From the NCBI RefSeq assembly GCF_040054535.1, contig NC_090785.1, forward strand, positions 12,252,501 through 12,316,500: a stretch of DNA of 64,000 nucleotides. Direction: 5' to 3'. Both the position numbers and the translations under genes were made by a program. Origin of the DNA: Antennarius striatus. Taxonomy: Eukaryota; Chordata; Actinopteri; Lophiiformes; Antennariidae. Shown here in pieces: positions 1-14,833 of this stretch. Each line of letters begins with the position of its first letter. Position 1 is the first letter of the stretch. Below the pieces are notes generated by a model. That model ran no database searches, had not been told where the DNA came from, and saw only the letters and a list, made by a program, of their open reading frames with translations.

Positions 1-2799
1 TCTCTGCTGATTGGGTTTTGGCCAGCAGCACAGGCTCATAGGTTGAGTGGTTGGACTGGAAAACGGTCCAGTCATCCCCAGGGAGGGGACCTGGCAGGGG
101 CTGGCCAGATCGAGTGATGAAGAGCAGAGGGGACTTGGGATTGACTGTACAGTCCTTTAAGCCCAAGTTAGAATGAAGGAAGAGGGGGAATCCTTTCAGC
201 TGTGCACTCAGGAGGCTGTTCTCATTGGCCTGATCGAGAGAAAGGACAGATTCCTCATCAACCAGAATGAATAAGACAGACATGTATTAAATACACATTA
301 GAATGACCTCATTTCTCCAATCATGTGAGGTTAGGCCTGCTCAAACATGAAGACACAAAGCAGCTTCTACCTGCTATTCTCAACCACCTGTCTCAGATTC
401 CGGTTAAAATGAAACATCCTTTGGTTCTGTCCTATCATTCAAGATTGAGGGCTCAATGATCAATTAATCACAGAAATTTTCTTAAATTCGGAATATTCTG
501 TTTCTCTTACATCTCTCCTGCTAGATAATACCAAGATTTTCTTTCTACTCAAGGGAGATAAAATAGGAACTTTCTTTCTTCTGTCCTTAAAACTCAAAAC
601 ACAAAAACATATTCATGTGATAACTATGACAATGTTTGCCACAAACTGGGACCATTTGATGAGTGTTGCAAACAAAATATGGAAAATCTATCATTAAGAA
701 TAAAATGTAAGGTGCATGCTAACTCATGAATAAATCCATTTTTAAATTGAAATGTTACATTTTTCCTTATTATATTTGTTTTTTTTAGTTAACTTCAGTG
801 TGAAACACTCTCCAAAGGTTTTGAGGATTTTTGAATGGTCTATAATCGGTTTCAAACAAATACCCTCCTTGCAGGAAGTATAATAATTTATTGTCTTACT
901 GGTTTTATTCCAAACTCCCTCAGAAACTTCATTTTATTATTGTACAGTGATCCCTTATTCCTACACTCTCAACATGAAATACTCATACAGACATTTTTAA
1001 GAAGCTGACATCATATATATACAAGCATCAGTTACCGCACTGCTTATTTCCAGAGTAATTGTTGTGTCTCTGGAAGCCGGTACACATGTTAGACTTTATG
1101 GTTACACACCCTGGGTTTTCAGGGTGACCAAACTTGTTCATGATCAGGCTTTGAGATAACAGACAGACAACTATGAAAGTACAAAGCATTATTATTCACT
1201 CGACATCCCATGGAACATGGTTTGTGGATAATGAGCAATATGTTCCTGTGTAGACGAGCTCCCAGTATTTTTTCCTGTTAGCTGAAAAGAATGTCAGAGC
1301 CATCTAATTGTGCTTTTCTAAACTCATATCATCCTACAGCAGAAACTGAAATAATAAAGCCTTGTTCATGTTGCACTTCGATATGAAAGTGCACCTACTC
1401 TCTCCTCTGGATTGTGTTTTTAAATTTATTTGTTTGACATCGCTGAAGTTGCTATTGAAAGGATAGGGCTAAACTTGTCATAAATGCCATAAGAATACAA
1501 TATAAAAATGACTGTTCATAAGCAAAAAATGTAATTGTAGTCAGGTCCACTCATGCCGTCATGGAGGGGAAGTAATTTTCTAAGCCTATTAGTGCATGAT
1601 ATTACATTTAACATAGGCATAGCTGCTAATAGACTCATTCATTTTTGCAATTTTATATATTGTAATTAATGCCGATATGTCAACATGCTCATAATGTGAC
1701 CCCCACCACTGCAGTTTTTAGACAACCTGTGGAATCAGGCAGCCTTTCCTAACATTCAACTACACAGCTGAACACCACTGCAGCACCATCCTTGCACTCA
1801 CAACTCCTTCTATATTCTGTCCATGTCTCAAAGATAGTAATTAAATCCATAAAACCTGGAAACAAGGCCTTGGGCAAACAGGCCCATCTTGGGATTACTG
1901 AGAGAGACATAGAAAAAGAGAAAAGAATAAGAGCTACAGGAAGATAAAGATACATACAAATATTGATGAGAAACTAAACAAAAGGGGAAAACAAATGGAG
2001 AGAAAGAGGAGATTGGAGTTGGGGAGACTGCAGAATAAAGATAAACAAGAAACAATGTAAGAGAACCAGAGTTGTGGGACTGAGTGTTTTGAAACAGGCA
2101 GTTCTATTCAGCCCTATGAATCCAATCTCCTGTAGATGCTGAAACCAGATGGACAGGTTAGAGGGTGTGAGTGAGAGGACGGACAGCATAGTGATGTGTG
2201 TGTGTGCGTGCATGTTTGTGTTGGGGGTTAGGGTCATGTGGTGCTGTCCTGACCTTGAAGAAACCAATGATGCCCACTCCATATTCCACACAATACTTGT
2301 CAAGTAGCTCTCGGTTCCAGGCATCCAAGTTAACATACTTGAGAATGTTCTCGTAAATCACCAGTGTGAAGCGGCCTCTCTCTTTGTCTGTCAATGTGGG
2401 CATGTCCCCCTTCCCGGGAGAAATCTCAGTCCGGTATCTGAACCGGCCAGACTCCAAGATTGCAACGATCTCCTGACCCAATTGAGAATACTGGCTTTCC
2501 ACAAACACCAGAACCACTGGATCTGTCCTGGCCCCTCCAGCATCCACCCCGGGGCCTCCTGAAACGCTCCGCAAAGGTAGCAGGCGTGATGGTGTGACCC
2601 TTGGGTCATCGGAGTCTGCAGATGCTCCCTCGGCCCCTGACACAGCCCCAGCCGATGGCTCCAGTTCCCTCTTGACACCATAGAGGAAGTAGGCGGAGAT
2701 GAAGACGCTGACAGTGCAGAAGAGGAAGAGGAGTAGGAGGGAAGTCTGCAAGGGGAGGTGACGGACCAGCCGACGGACTCGTGTCACACATCCCAGCAT
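1..2799 (-). CDS. ndst1: Heparan sulfate N-deacetylase/N-sulfotransferase, 5' coding exons (partial)
   Basis: Two minus-strand coding exons, 2799-2254 (residues 1-182) and 229-1 (residues 183-258, continuing off the window), join in phase 0 across a GT-AG intron. NDSTs are Golgi type II membrane enzymes that remove acetyl from and N-sulfate GlcNAc in heparan sulfate. Visible parts are a short basic cytosolic N-terminus, a signal-anchor at about residues 20-42, a variable Gly/Ser/Pro stem, and the start of the N-deacetylase domain with the family blocks [26 protein letters not shown] and [20 protein letters not shown]. Residue N242 is in an N-H-S glycosylation sequon. The stem and signal anchor look more like NDST1 than my recollection of NDST2, 3 or 4; which teleost duplicate (a or b) cannot be told. 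The catalytic sulfotransferase half lies outside the window. An apparent extension past 2254 (VRTAPHDPN...) is read-through into the intron. Confidence 0.93.
230..2253 (-). other. ndst1 intron between the two coding exons
   Basis: The intron has a GT donor at 2253-2252 and an AG acceptor at 231-230 on the minus strand. It is AT-rich. I see no repeat, RNA gene or conserved coding in it. Confidence 0.85.
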
Positions 2800-2920
2800 C
2801 GTCTCACGCCGTGCCGGCCCAACCCACTGGCCCAGTAACGCGCCTTGGATACAGTCTTTTTGATGCAGATCACTATCGATGATTGTGAAAATTCACAATT
2901 AAGTCAGTCTTGTTATGGCA
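2800..2920 (-). other. ndst1: Probable 5' UTR part of ndst1 exon 2
   Basis: On the minus strand a good acceptor (pyrimidine-rich CACTCTCTGTATTTAG) ends at 2921, giving 121 nt of leader before the ATG at 2799. The assignment is by splice-site appearance only; another acceptor nearer the ATG is possible. Confidence 0.5.
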
Positions 2921-5900
2921 CTAAATACAGAGAGTGTTAAGGTAGCAGCTGCAGCAGCTACAGGAGATAGAAATGAGATGGTCTCACGCTGGCTCTCCCT
3001 CATACTGCAGCGCTGCTTATGTCACCATGGCAGAGAAGTAGGGGGCCTTCGACTGCTGGTACACACTTATGCCTCAGGGGGAGGAGAGGGGCTGACAGGC
3101 CGAGTCACTGGTGAAGAGAGATGATGGAAGACTCCATCACCCATCCATCATTTGAACCTGCCAACCATGTCCCAGACAGATTTCGCTCCACACTTTTGAT
3201 TGGAGAATGATCTCTCAGGAAACGCAAAGGGCACACAGGTCATCTCAGCAGCACCATTCCCTTTGGATTCGACTCTCATTACTGAAAAACCTGGATAAAA
3301 GCAAGACAGAAAAAATAATGTTAAAGTTAAAATTGTCAGCTCCTATAGACCATAAAACATGTTCTTTGGTTGTGTGGGATTACCAGTCTGTGGGAGGCCA
3401 TGGATATGACCAGTGTCACCACATTTTAAGTTCATCTACACAATATAACAGCTGCCAATTTTCCCAAAACACACAACAAAAATCCTTCTTTCAAACAGCC
3501 TCCATGGGATCAATGAGACAAAGAATACGAGTGACAATGTCTCGAGGTGAGCAATTCACAATTTAAGCCAATAGGAGTTAGTGACTGAATACACAGAGAA
3601 ATCACCAGCAGGGATACTCAACGCCCGGTTCTCTGAAATCCACATGAAATCTGAAACCAAAACGCATGGAAACAATTCGTCCATTAAATTGAAAGCTATC
3701 AAGCTGCAAACACAAAAGCACATGCAAATATTCATTAAACAGTTGGTACACATTAGAGTCAGGTCACAACCCTCAGACATTAAGAAGTGGCCGCCAAACC
3801 CATTGAGACTCATCGGACACAAATCAGATGTAAACTGGATTTGATAAAACCACCAAAGGTTAATCTGCAACACTATAAACTAGTGTCTGATTATCACTGG
3901 GGAACATTAAAGTACTATGGTGGCCACACTGTGTTCAACACAGTAAATCCTCTGGACTACAACCATCTATTTGTTACCATTACAGTTAATTATTATATTG
4001 GTTAACATTATAGTTTACTGGTGAGAAGAATGGAGTCTGTTATAAACATACCAAAACAATCTATCACATTTAAATTCCATTGTAAATAGAACTGCATCAT
4101 CAAAGCCTCATGTGATTGGTTTTGACACAGGCAGACATAAATCTATTAAAATCATGTTATATTTTTTGCCTGACCTCAGCTACAATAGTACAATCTGAAT
4201 TTGTAATTTAAATGACAAAATGCTTTAAGGCAGTTTGAAAGACAGGGAAGTGATGTGATTTATAAACTTCCTTCTTGAACAGTCATTAACCGCTAATGGG
4301 CACCACTAACTTTTAACAGATAAAAGTACATTTTAGGAAAAGAAAGTTGGGAAAACTCATTTGCACACTTTGGCCATTAGTTTTTTATCATTCCATTCTG
4401 TCATTCACACCTCTCCTGTATGCTCAGCCTCCATTGATTGCTGTCATTTTCTGGGGCAGTCAGTTGAGATATGAGCCATTGTCATCATTGTCATCTTTAG
4501 TGATAGCCAATCATTTTGCAGCTGTCTTTTTAAATATGATTCTCGATGTACTTTGTCATTCATGCAACTGTTTTGATCGCCCTTCACTTTCTCATTACTG
4601 CTCAGTCTTTGGAAATTGAAAAAAAAAAAAGCATTTCATTAACTACACTCTCAGCAAAGTCATCAGCCACCACCAGCACCAGTGTCTGGACTCCAAGGAG
4701 GATTTTCTTTGTCAGCGCTGCTCATGGCAGATGCCCTTCCATCACCATTTCCCTAAGGAATCTACTGTAAGAGTCTAAGTCTTTCTTATAGACTTATTGT
4801 AACCTCATCTGCTGCAGTCATTTCCTTATCTTTGTTTGAATTTGTGATGTGCTAGCTGTTTGATGGGAGCTCTCAATGACCACAACCTGTCTGCTTCTTT
4901 CAAGCAGCAACAGAGGGCTATCTGATGACAAGGATTAACAGCATCAAGATGAGTTTTCTCTTCATGTTTGGCAACCATGACCCAGGAACTGAATCAGCCA
5001 TCAGGAGTGCTATTAAGCAGCTAAGTGGGCTAATAACCACTAAGAGTTGGCTTTTACACTTCAGAAACAAGTAAAGCTCTATGTACTTCATGAACTTTCA
5101 GCAATCATGGTACACTTTTCTTGCTTTCAAATTCAGTTGAAATCAAGGAAACGTATCGAGAATTTTTAAAAAAAAGTCTCATTGTATCTAGTGTAACAAC
5201 CAGCCACATGACACTTTGATATGTTTAATATGTTTCCGTGAATGTAAAACTAAATGACAAATATTGACAAAAGTTAGAGATGAATACTCCTTCATGTTCA
5301 TGAGACGTCCTGCCAGTGTGAGCTTTCCAGATTTTCAATGCTAAAGTGGATGAAGGACAAGGCATGTCTTACTTTTAACACAGTTCTGAAGGACAACCCT
5401 GTCATCACTAACCTCAACATTAATGTACAAACAATATAACAAGGGGAAATCAGTATTTACATTTCACTTAAACATAATCAAGGTCAGCATTGTGGTGAGC
5501 AGCTTTGTCGTCTCTATGCTTCCAGCTGAGCTTAACAGGTTTCTTTAATTCTCCCTGCAAGTACTATGGATGAAAAAGTAGCTCCCTTTTCTCTCAGCTG
5601 CATCCAAGTATTTTCTCCACAGTGAAACAAAGAACAACGCATAGAGAGGACCTCAAAAAATGTGGGTCTTCAGAGAATATATCACAGCAGAGCAGACATA
5701 AACCAACAGCCCTGGTCACTTGATGATCCCACCAGTACCTTGTTTGTTCTTTTCTGCTGAAGCCAGGGATTGTGCTGTGGCATATCAGTGTCAAATTAGT
5801 CACAAGAAGCCAATGCTACTGAAAATAGTGAAACAAAAGAGCAGATAGGAGAAACAAGTTTTAACAAGAGACCAAGTCCTAATTCTGTTGTCAGGTTTCT

Positions 5901-8900
5901 TATCAACAAATACTCCTTGTGAGGCCTGGGGAGTAATTTTAATACCATTCAGTGACTTTCAGCCGAATGTATTGCTGCAACTAATGAATATTTTAAGTAC
6001 TGACCGATCTGTTGGATACATTTCTCTTTCATTTATTTGTATTTAAGATGCTGTAAAATGATACCTTCAAAATGCCTCTTTGTGCACTGCTGCATTTCTT
6101 ACATTTTTATTACAGTCAATGTCCTTGTGCACATCATGCATGAGACAAGAATGGTTACCAGTCCCCTACCATAAAAAATATTGGTCAATGGCATCGCTAT
6201 TGGTCAAAATTGCCAGGCAATAGATAATAGATAAGCTGTTTCAGCATGATCGGGACTGTATTTTTGATATGTTCCGGCCTTCTTCTACAATGGTAAATTT
6301 TATAATTATGAGCAAGTACCACAAAGTCTTAGCAGATGGATATCTGTTTAAAATGCTTACAAATGATTTTGAAAAATGCTTTCAGCCTACAATGTTATAT
6401 ATTGAACAATCAATTGACGATTAACATGGCAACAATGACGTAAACCCACATTGCCCAGCTCCAGTCTCAAGACAGGTGACATTGTAAGGCTATTTAATGA
6501 TTCATTAAAATGAAGATCTTTGTCTGCTAGGAGACAAGCTCTGGCTGCAACTGTCAATGTGGCTTGGAAGTAAATCACAGTAAATAGCAACATAACCCAA
6601 ACAGATCGGACGCTGAGAAAATCTCAATAATTGCTTGATTCCTAGCAGCATTGACTGCCTCCCAATGGTGACCTCCAGACTGAGATGTAAAGAACTACAG
6701 CTGAAGGAAGAAGGGGGACAAGAAAGAAAATGAGTGATTGCCTGAGTGTGAGAGTAAGAGAATACAAGTTGAAAAAAAAAATAGATGGAAAAGCTCCCAA
6801 GGCCCCAAGTGTGAAACTACAGCTCTGCGATCAGACCAGCTAAATAGAGAGAACAATACATTAGACTATAATGGAGATGAGGATATCGCACTGACTGAAT
6901 AATGGCTAATGGATCTCGAATGTCTGCAAGCCCATCGCACCTAATGTGTCTTCTATTTACAATGCCATGTACGCCTTAGGTGAGTCCCACATACAACCGC
7001 AAACATCTCCTTCTTTCGCCCTCCTTCCTTCAGATTAATAGATGCAAAAATGCAGAGGAATAAAAGAGCACATGAATATTTCATGTTTAGTAGAAGCTGG
7101 TTAGAGGTATGGCCAGCAGACAAACTTGTCAGGTAAGGAACAGCCAAAAGCTGGACAGAGAATGGATTAATTTTGTGTATCTCAATTAATGCATAAAAGA
7201 GAGGTAGCTGGAGACTGACGCATATCTGTGCCAACACTGCCAACTCTGCAATTGTGCACATGGTGTTCCAAAATGGGAGGCAGCAGCAAAAAGAGAAAAA
7301 AACCCAGATTGGTGGCAAAAGTATGAAAATCACCCAAAAGGCAACCATCAATCTCATGGCTTAGAAAACGTCAACTAATTCCTACATGATTTTATGGCAG
7401 CTGAAAGATGGCGACAGAGTGAAGTGGTGGTATAAACAATAGGAGGTGACGGCTGAGAGAACATACTAATGCTTTTCCTCAGGGTGGGTGGTCACCCAAA
7501 CCTGCTCCCTCTACATCATGGGAAACAGCCTCGAACCGTACCGCCAGATTAATGAGAGATGACGAGGAGCAGGGGGACAGACCCTGGACCTCAGCTGTAA
7601 CAACTCCCTGGATAAACACCACAAGGTTGGCCATATGTAGCCCTGCACCTCCTGCTCACTCCCTGACACTGCCATTGCACTTTGAGAGGTGTGAATGAGA
7701 CCAAATGTCTGAGTTCGGAAGGACAGTCGGTGCATTGACGCTGTCAGCCACAGCTTGACTAGCTGCAGGTGACCCCACTGACAAAAAACACCCTAAATAG
7801 ACAGGTGGGTCCGGCTTTAACATTTAACCACAGATGGTCTCGTAGGTCAATCACAGCAGACACCGACTGCCCAACGTCCCCCATGGACAGGTCGGCTTTG
7901 AATAGTGTTCTGAAATAGGGAGAAGGCTGCAATGTAGATAACACTCATTAAAAAAGGCTAATGTTGTCACCTCAGTGAGCCACTTTCGTACAAAAATATC
8001 CATATACAATCACAGCAGAGACAAACCCTAGACACTCATGAGAGGATCTGCAATCTAAATGACCTCATTAGAAAGTACAAGTGTTTTGTTTTACTCCTAA
8101 ACCAATATTAATAAGCTTTAGTTCAAATAACACCTTAGAAACACAAAAACAAGCCAGTATGGTTGACATATACACTAGTATGGGTCAAGGTTAAATAGTT
8201 AGGAATGACACCAGCGTAATCCCTAATCTGTAATCCTGTTAAACCTGACATTACAAACAGTAACAGTTATGCCTATGCCAGCTCTGTTCATGGGTGAGAT
8301 GCCTTGTGGGGCTTAAAAATGAGACACAATAGGATGACGTAGTTGAGGCCTGAACATTATATTGCACTGTGTACATCTGCTCCCAGAATTATTGTATACA
8401 ACATAAATCACTCATGGAGAGGATTTAATTTATATATGAGGAGGTGACAAATCTAGAATCCACAGTTGCAGAGATGTTGCAACCGATGTCAAGAGTTACC
8501 ACCACATATTCTCCCCAACAAGGTGCAAGAGGCAAAGCAAAAGTAAATTTCTGCATTTGCATTCAGCCTGCCATTCCCAGGAAGAGATTAGACTTCAAGA
8601 AGTGAACATTTTGTCATTTCTTTAGGAGCACATCTAAAGCAAGAGACATGAAAGGAGCATGGATGAGGCTTGTTTGAGAGGTAACATTTAAAAGCTACAT
8701 TTGCAGGTTTTTTGACTTAATCCGAGCTTGGCATTCATCAATACAGAATCAATCAATCTGAAATTTGAATTCCATTTTATGCATTCATTGTGGCTGCAAT
8801 GATTAAAGGCTCAGGCCGTGGAATAATATGGAGCACAACTCCAGATCCTCATGTCAGCTTCCGCCTCCCACCCTGCAGCAAATCTGAATGCACAAGCAGA

Positions 8901-11900
8901 CAGTTTCATTTTAGCTGCAAACATTTACACTGACACGTCACTCTCCCTCCGTCTCATCAATTGAATTCATGACACTGTGTGAAGGACAGAGGAGTCTGAA
9001 GGGAAATGTACGTTTGCCTTCTAATTCTGCAGAAAGTCACTTTCAAACCATTTCCCCCTACGAAACCATGCAGCTGAATTATCACATCAATTTTCAGGAC
9101 CTGAATTTACTGTCCTCACCACTGAGGCAATTGCACGGCAGAAAAATGCCTTTTCTCAATTTGGCCATACCCCTCCAATGACATCTCAGGGCTGTACTTG
9201 AAACAATTGGCCCCGGCACTGTTGTAATTGACATGATTGCAATGTTATTCATAGACATAGTAATGGCAGAAAGTGCAAGAGCAATCTTTTCCTGAGACCA
9301 AGGAAAATGCAGCTTAAGTGTGTTCAATGACATGACATTTAGAAAGAATCTTGATTTTCTGTATTACTACTATAACGTGCATCAACCCCTTCTATTCACA
9401 GAATCAATTTGGATAACATCCACAAGAGGCATCGTCCTCCATGACAGCATGATTATACATTCATGTAATGTAGGGATGATTAGAATCAAGATGAGTAAAA
9501 ACATAAAGGGCATGGATTAAATATACATGACACTCTCAGAGTCCTTTTCATCTTAGACTAGGTTGCAGAACCTCCCTTTCTTTTTAATGTGAGATCTCAT
9601 GTAAGATGGATCTAAGAGTAGCAGGAAGTGTAAAATGTATTACCTCATATGGTGGAAGGTGTAGATAAGCTGGAGGAGCCTTGAGAAAACTATTGCGGGC
9701 GGAGACTGAGTGGGGTGGGGTCATTAGGGAACAGTAGAGCTGAAATGTGAAATGGAGGCTCTCTTCAGTGTTATTACTCCCCAGTGTGTTTGGCCAGAGT
9801 GGAAGCAACTCATCAATATCCTCGATCATCTCCAGGTAATGTAAAAAAGCACAATACACATATATGTGCACCGTCTTCCCAAGCTAACCACTAGCGGCTT
9901 CATTCTTCTATTTTTAGACACTCGGCGCCCCACTTAGAAGCATGGGGACACTAAATCTGTACAATGAAAATATTACGCAAAAGCAGGAATCATTTGTAAA
10001 GCGCAGAACCTTATGAGGAGCTGCAAAGCATTCAAGGACGTTACAGAAAAAAAGGAACATGGAAAATTATGCAGTAAATTGCAGCTTCAGACACACGTTC
10101 AAACCATCATCTGCAAATGACAACACATCCAAGCAGCCAGGATGTCATGTTTGAAATCACAGCAGTCTAATTCCTGTGACTTCAAAGTGGACAAATTAAT
10201 TAGAAACCAATCAAAGTCATAATAACAGAATGTACTGATTAAGATAACAAGAGACAAACATCTAACTCCGCTCTGGAAGCTCTGTGTCATATCTCATCTT
10301 TGAGTGACATTGCATACAATCAGCCAGCAGCCACAGGAGATGACATCCAGCGGTGTGTGACTGAAATGCATGATAATTTCCTTCACTGGTTGTTTGTGAT
10401 GGTTTGACATAATCCATATGGTGGCCTGGTGAAAATTACACTACTTATGGAAAATTACAGAGGGAGTGAATAATCCCCTTGTCGTACCCTGAGTAGATAA
10501 AGGTTTGGAGAAAAGAAAGAGCTCACTCTATTGTATTCCTGAGGGGAGAAATGGGTTTGTAGTCCTTTGGACAGCCAATGCAAGGCACAGGGAGGTGGTG
10601 GCAGAGGAAGGAAGAGGTGGGTCATTTATCATTTTTGTCAGTCTTGGTAGAAAGGGGAGGTGGAGCAGGGGGCTTTCATATAAATTGAGTGTAGGTGGAA
10701 TCAATGTGGCGTTGTTGGTGAAAGGGGGGCCCCGATCAATGCTGGTGGGAGTGACTGTTTGTTGCCATTGTTTATCTACTTCCATTGCAGGACATTGCTG
10801 AAGGACAGTGGAGCACGGTGGGCAGCAGAACATGTCCACTGGGACACTGAGGATTTGAAATGAGTCTGTCCTTCAGACAACGGGCATCAGTCGGCGGTGA
10901 AAGTCATACCGCATGTGGATAAAGCACATCTGTGCATTTTTTGTTCCTGAGCGTGAGTAAAGATGGGGGGGCTCAGGGTATGGAGAGATAACAGCTCTTG
11001 TCCTTGTTGTTTCATGTTGTTGTCTGCCAATCAAGTAAACCATTTATTTGCTGCAAAAACCAAAGATCCACAGAATCTGTAACACACTAGCACACTAGTT
11101 TTATTAAGACTTCTACACCTTCAGCAGAACAGTAATAACAGAGTTCCTGACCTGAAACAAAGCAGAGATGCTATCAAACATCAACACTAGTGTTGACCAG
11201 AGGAGAAAATGACTAAACTAATAACAAAATACCTAGATGTGCTCTAACACCAGCTGTGCCATACACAAAACAACGCAAACACTTAATTTACTCAATCTGG
11301 GAGAGACAAAGAGAAAACAGCCAAGCACAGGACGTAACAAGGATAAGTACAAATACTCGCTCGTGAAACAATGGTGACTGAGCTAGATTCAAGAGGCCGC
11401 CCAGTGAATTTCAGGTATTATAATCCCCAGTGGAGCCCTTCCGCTCTTTGCTCTTCCCCTGTATCTCCCTTTTACACCTCCCTCTTCCATCTTCCCTTCT
11501 TTCATGTCCAGATAAAAAACAGCCCGCACTGATCTGACTGTGATTCGCGCAGCAGAAATGTGTTCCCATGGGAATATCACAGTGTGGAAGAAAAGCTGAC
11601 ACAAGAGATGAGATTCTGTTGTGCCTCCCATAGTTTTGCTGGTAAGATCTAACAGATAGGATTCTTCCTCCTGCATGAAAAAACTCCTGATCACTTGGCT
11701 TACTTTCCGAGCATGAATCAAGAACAACTGATTAATGAGCGGAAGCAGAACTTTGTCTAGAGACCTGTATACGGTGTGTCTTACATAAAAACAGAACACA
11801 TCAGACGTGGAGCCCAATTGGGATTATTTCACCATACAGTGAAAGCTCCATCAGAAATACCCAGTATCGTGATTTGTTGTTACGTACATGTTTTCTTTAT

Positions 11901-14209
11901 ATGTTATGTTTAGTTAGAAATGAAGTCCATTCACAGCTCCTTCTGAACAAAAGCATTAAAAAAATTTGAGTTAAGTAATCCATTTTTTTATAGTAAGGCA
12001 AGGCGAGCGGAAAACAAATGAATGGCTGCACTTCACTCACTGACTATAGATTGTAGTCTGCTGTCAATTCTATGGCCGAGGAAGAAGACTCCTCGGCTGA
12101 ATCCCTGGGATCACCAGCGCCCCCTACCATGAGGCATGAGTGCATGTCTCACTTTGTGCCTTATCTCAGCGGTTTCAGGACCGCTCAATTGAAGACAGAA
12201 GTTACACACATGCAGTTGTTGACAAAAAAAACATTGTACATTATTTATATTAGCTAAATTATAGAAACTTAGTTCAGAGAGCAAACGTGTTTGAACGACA
12301 TATAGAGAGATAGCATTACGGTCTCACTGTATAGCATGCCAGCGCAGCTAGTCAAACCACTGGCTGGTGACTCACAGCATTCTCTTCTCAGTATTTCAGC
12401 AGTAAATGTGAATATTCAGCGATTATGTGTAAAAATAATGTAAAATTGGTAACGTTACAGGGAAAATAACCAAATAATACACATCACTGGATAAATTAGC
12501 ACTTATTTCTGCATTATTCATTTTTTTCCCTTTTATGATGGCAGGTGAGACCGTGCCATCACCTGCCTCCCCTGACCGCAGGCCACTGCGTTATAGCAAT
12601 AACAATAATTACAATCCCAATTGCAGCCACAGCCTCATGAATCCTATTACAAATCTTGTGTGTTTTTTGAAGCTTAGCTCCAGATTTACTCTTTTTCTTT
12701 CTCTTTCCCTCTCACACACTCTCTCTGCTTCAGTTGCGGTTTTTATTAGGCAGTCAGACTCTACTATACTCCCCAGTTTCCCAACGTGGCAGTATTCAAC
12801 CACCATTATTCCATTTCTTTCATGTTTTATGACCTTATTTCAACTGAAAATAGTTTAAAATCAATGCAAAGACAGCTCAATACAGATGTAATTCTATTGC
12901 AGGTTTAACAACGAGTGCGTAATGTTGGTGTATCGCCTCTGTGTATTGTCTTGAAAACAAGCCAAAAAAATGTGCTAATTCAAACAGAGCAGCTATCTGA
13001 AATTAAGGAATAAACGGTAAGTTTAACCCACCTGTATCTGGATGATAAATCCAACACTTTAATGTCAGGAAGTCAAAAAACATTCTAAGACAATTATTGA
13101 AACTGCACTGAATATAGGTGAGCAGTATTACATTTTACTCAGACATTAATCAAAGACTTTTCCCGGCACAGCTGCATATTTGCCAAGTGAAGGCTGCCCT
13201 CTGAAACTGAGTATCTGTTCTTTGAAGGATGGTAGCGTGAAAGCCACCAAGAAGCCTGTAGCAGCTCAAAAGCCTGTAGCAGCTCTGAAGAAGTTACAGA
13301 GTTTCATGGCTGAGAGATGGGAGACACTGCGCATTGAACAACTGTTGCCTGCGGGAATCACCAGTCATGGTTTTATAGGATGCTGGTGAACGCTAAGGCA
13401 AAGCGGGGGGGAGTCACATAGTATCTAAACTAGGGATTGCCAGATGGCACGTGGGAGACATCTAAAGACATTTGAAGTAGTTTCTACACTGTGATGAGAC
13501 AACTGTGCTTTTTGGCCATCATACTAAATGTAAAATTAGGGGGGGAAAAGGACAACTCATCTTGGAACAGAAGGACCAGTAAGGATTGTGGATGTAGAGC
13601 ATAAAATTAATGCAACAAATACCTGATTAAGTGTGACAGAAAACGATGAGCTGGGGGAACATTTTTCTTTTAACAAAACAATCAATCCCAAATCTAGGGC
13701 AACAGGTACTCAAGACAGGTTTCAACACAACGCTGTTTGTTTCCTGACGCAGACAAACCCAGACTTCAAACCAATCTACAGTAGAATCATTTGCAGGACT
13801 TGAATCTCGTGTCAAATAAAACTTGACCGACCATGCACGATTTTGTGTATGTACGCTTCAAAGGAGGGCAAATACTTTTTTATTCAATTTTCCACATGCC
13901 AGGTGTTTCATGATATCTCTCCCAATTCCCATTTTCCACAAATTACAAACTGCAGCTAAGAATTATCCTTTATTCAGGCATGAGCTTTAACTCTTCCAGA
14001 ATTCTGTAGTTATTTTTCCATCTTTTCTTTATTAATATTTTTATTCTTTGGCTCTACCTGTCCGAAGCCAAGCATCTTTCCCTCCTCTGCTCTTAATCAT
14101 GGACCAAAGGGTGAGGCTTGCATGGGTCATCATGATACTGTCAGAGCTATAATGTTGTCCTTACCATTGCTTTCACTGCTGCCTTTAAAGCTTTTGTGTG
14201 TCCTACCAT

Positions 14210-14210
<1 letters not shown>

Positions 14211-14267
<57 letters not shown>
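14211..14267. repeat. (CA)n microsatellite
   Basis: Nearly pure AC dinucleotide tract of about 57 bp, the first of three CA tracts within 620 bp (others near 14480 and 14756). Confidence 0.97.
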
Positions 14268-14269
<2 letters not shown>

Positions 14270-14479
14270 GACGGGGTCAAGTACCCACTGGGCTGCGTTC
14301 ATGGTGTATTTTCTGGAAGACAACTCTCATTTTAAGGAACAAAATAGGCGAAAGGATTGAAGAAGAGAGGGTGTAACAACAAAAGTGTGTGTGTCCGTGT
14401 GGGAAAGAGCTATGCATTTCCCTGTCAGTTCAAGGAAAGCCTGTCAGAGTTATGGATTAAATGCCACTGTAGTGCATTG

Positions 14480-14520
14480 TACACACACGCACACGCACAC
14501 ACATACACACACACACACAC
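14480..14520. repeat. Imperfect (CA)n microsatellite
   Basis: Interrupted AC repeat with CACG and CATA variants, about 40 bp. Confidence 0.9.
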
Positions 14521-14754
14521 GATTCTGCTTTGCCACGTACAATTGCTCAGCGGTGGGTTACAGGTCCATACACCCATCTGAAAAGCAGACTGTTACAGAG
14601 TGTGTTAGCCATGTAAAATCTATAATCTGTCTCCTGCCATTCAGCCATAAAAAGGCCAGCAGCTGCCAGAGTCAGTGCAAAGACACACGCCGTCACCAAA
14701 ACCCCTATGTAACACGTTTCTCATTTGCTACGCCTCTCAGCCATTTGCTCTCCT

Positions 14755-14755
<1 letters not shown>

Positions 14756-14831
<76 letters not shown>
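14756..14831. repeat. (CA)n microsatellite
   Basis: Pure AC repeat of about 76 bp. Open frames reading poly-His-Thr or poly-Cys-Val across it are artefacts. Confidence 0.97.

Positions 14832-14833
<2 letters not shown>

Noticed and set aside
11389..11817. 142-aa minus-strand frame
   Set aside because: No domain or membrane topology; a second overlapping frame of similar quality exists on the same strand.
14357..14831. Considered a CRISPR-like or tandem-repeat array
   Set aside because: It is simple dinucleotide microsatellite clusters in a vertebrate genome with no spacers.
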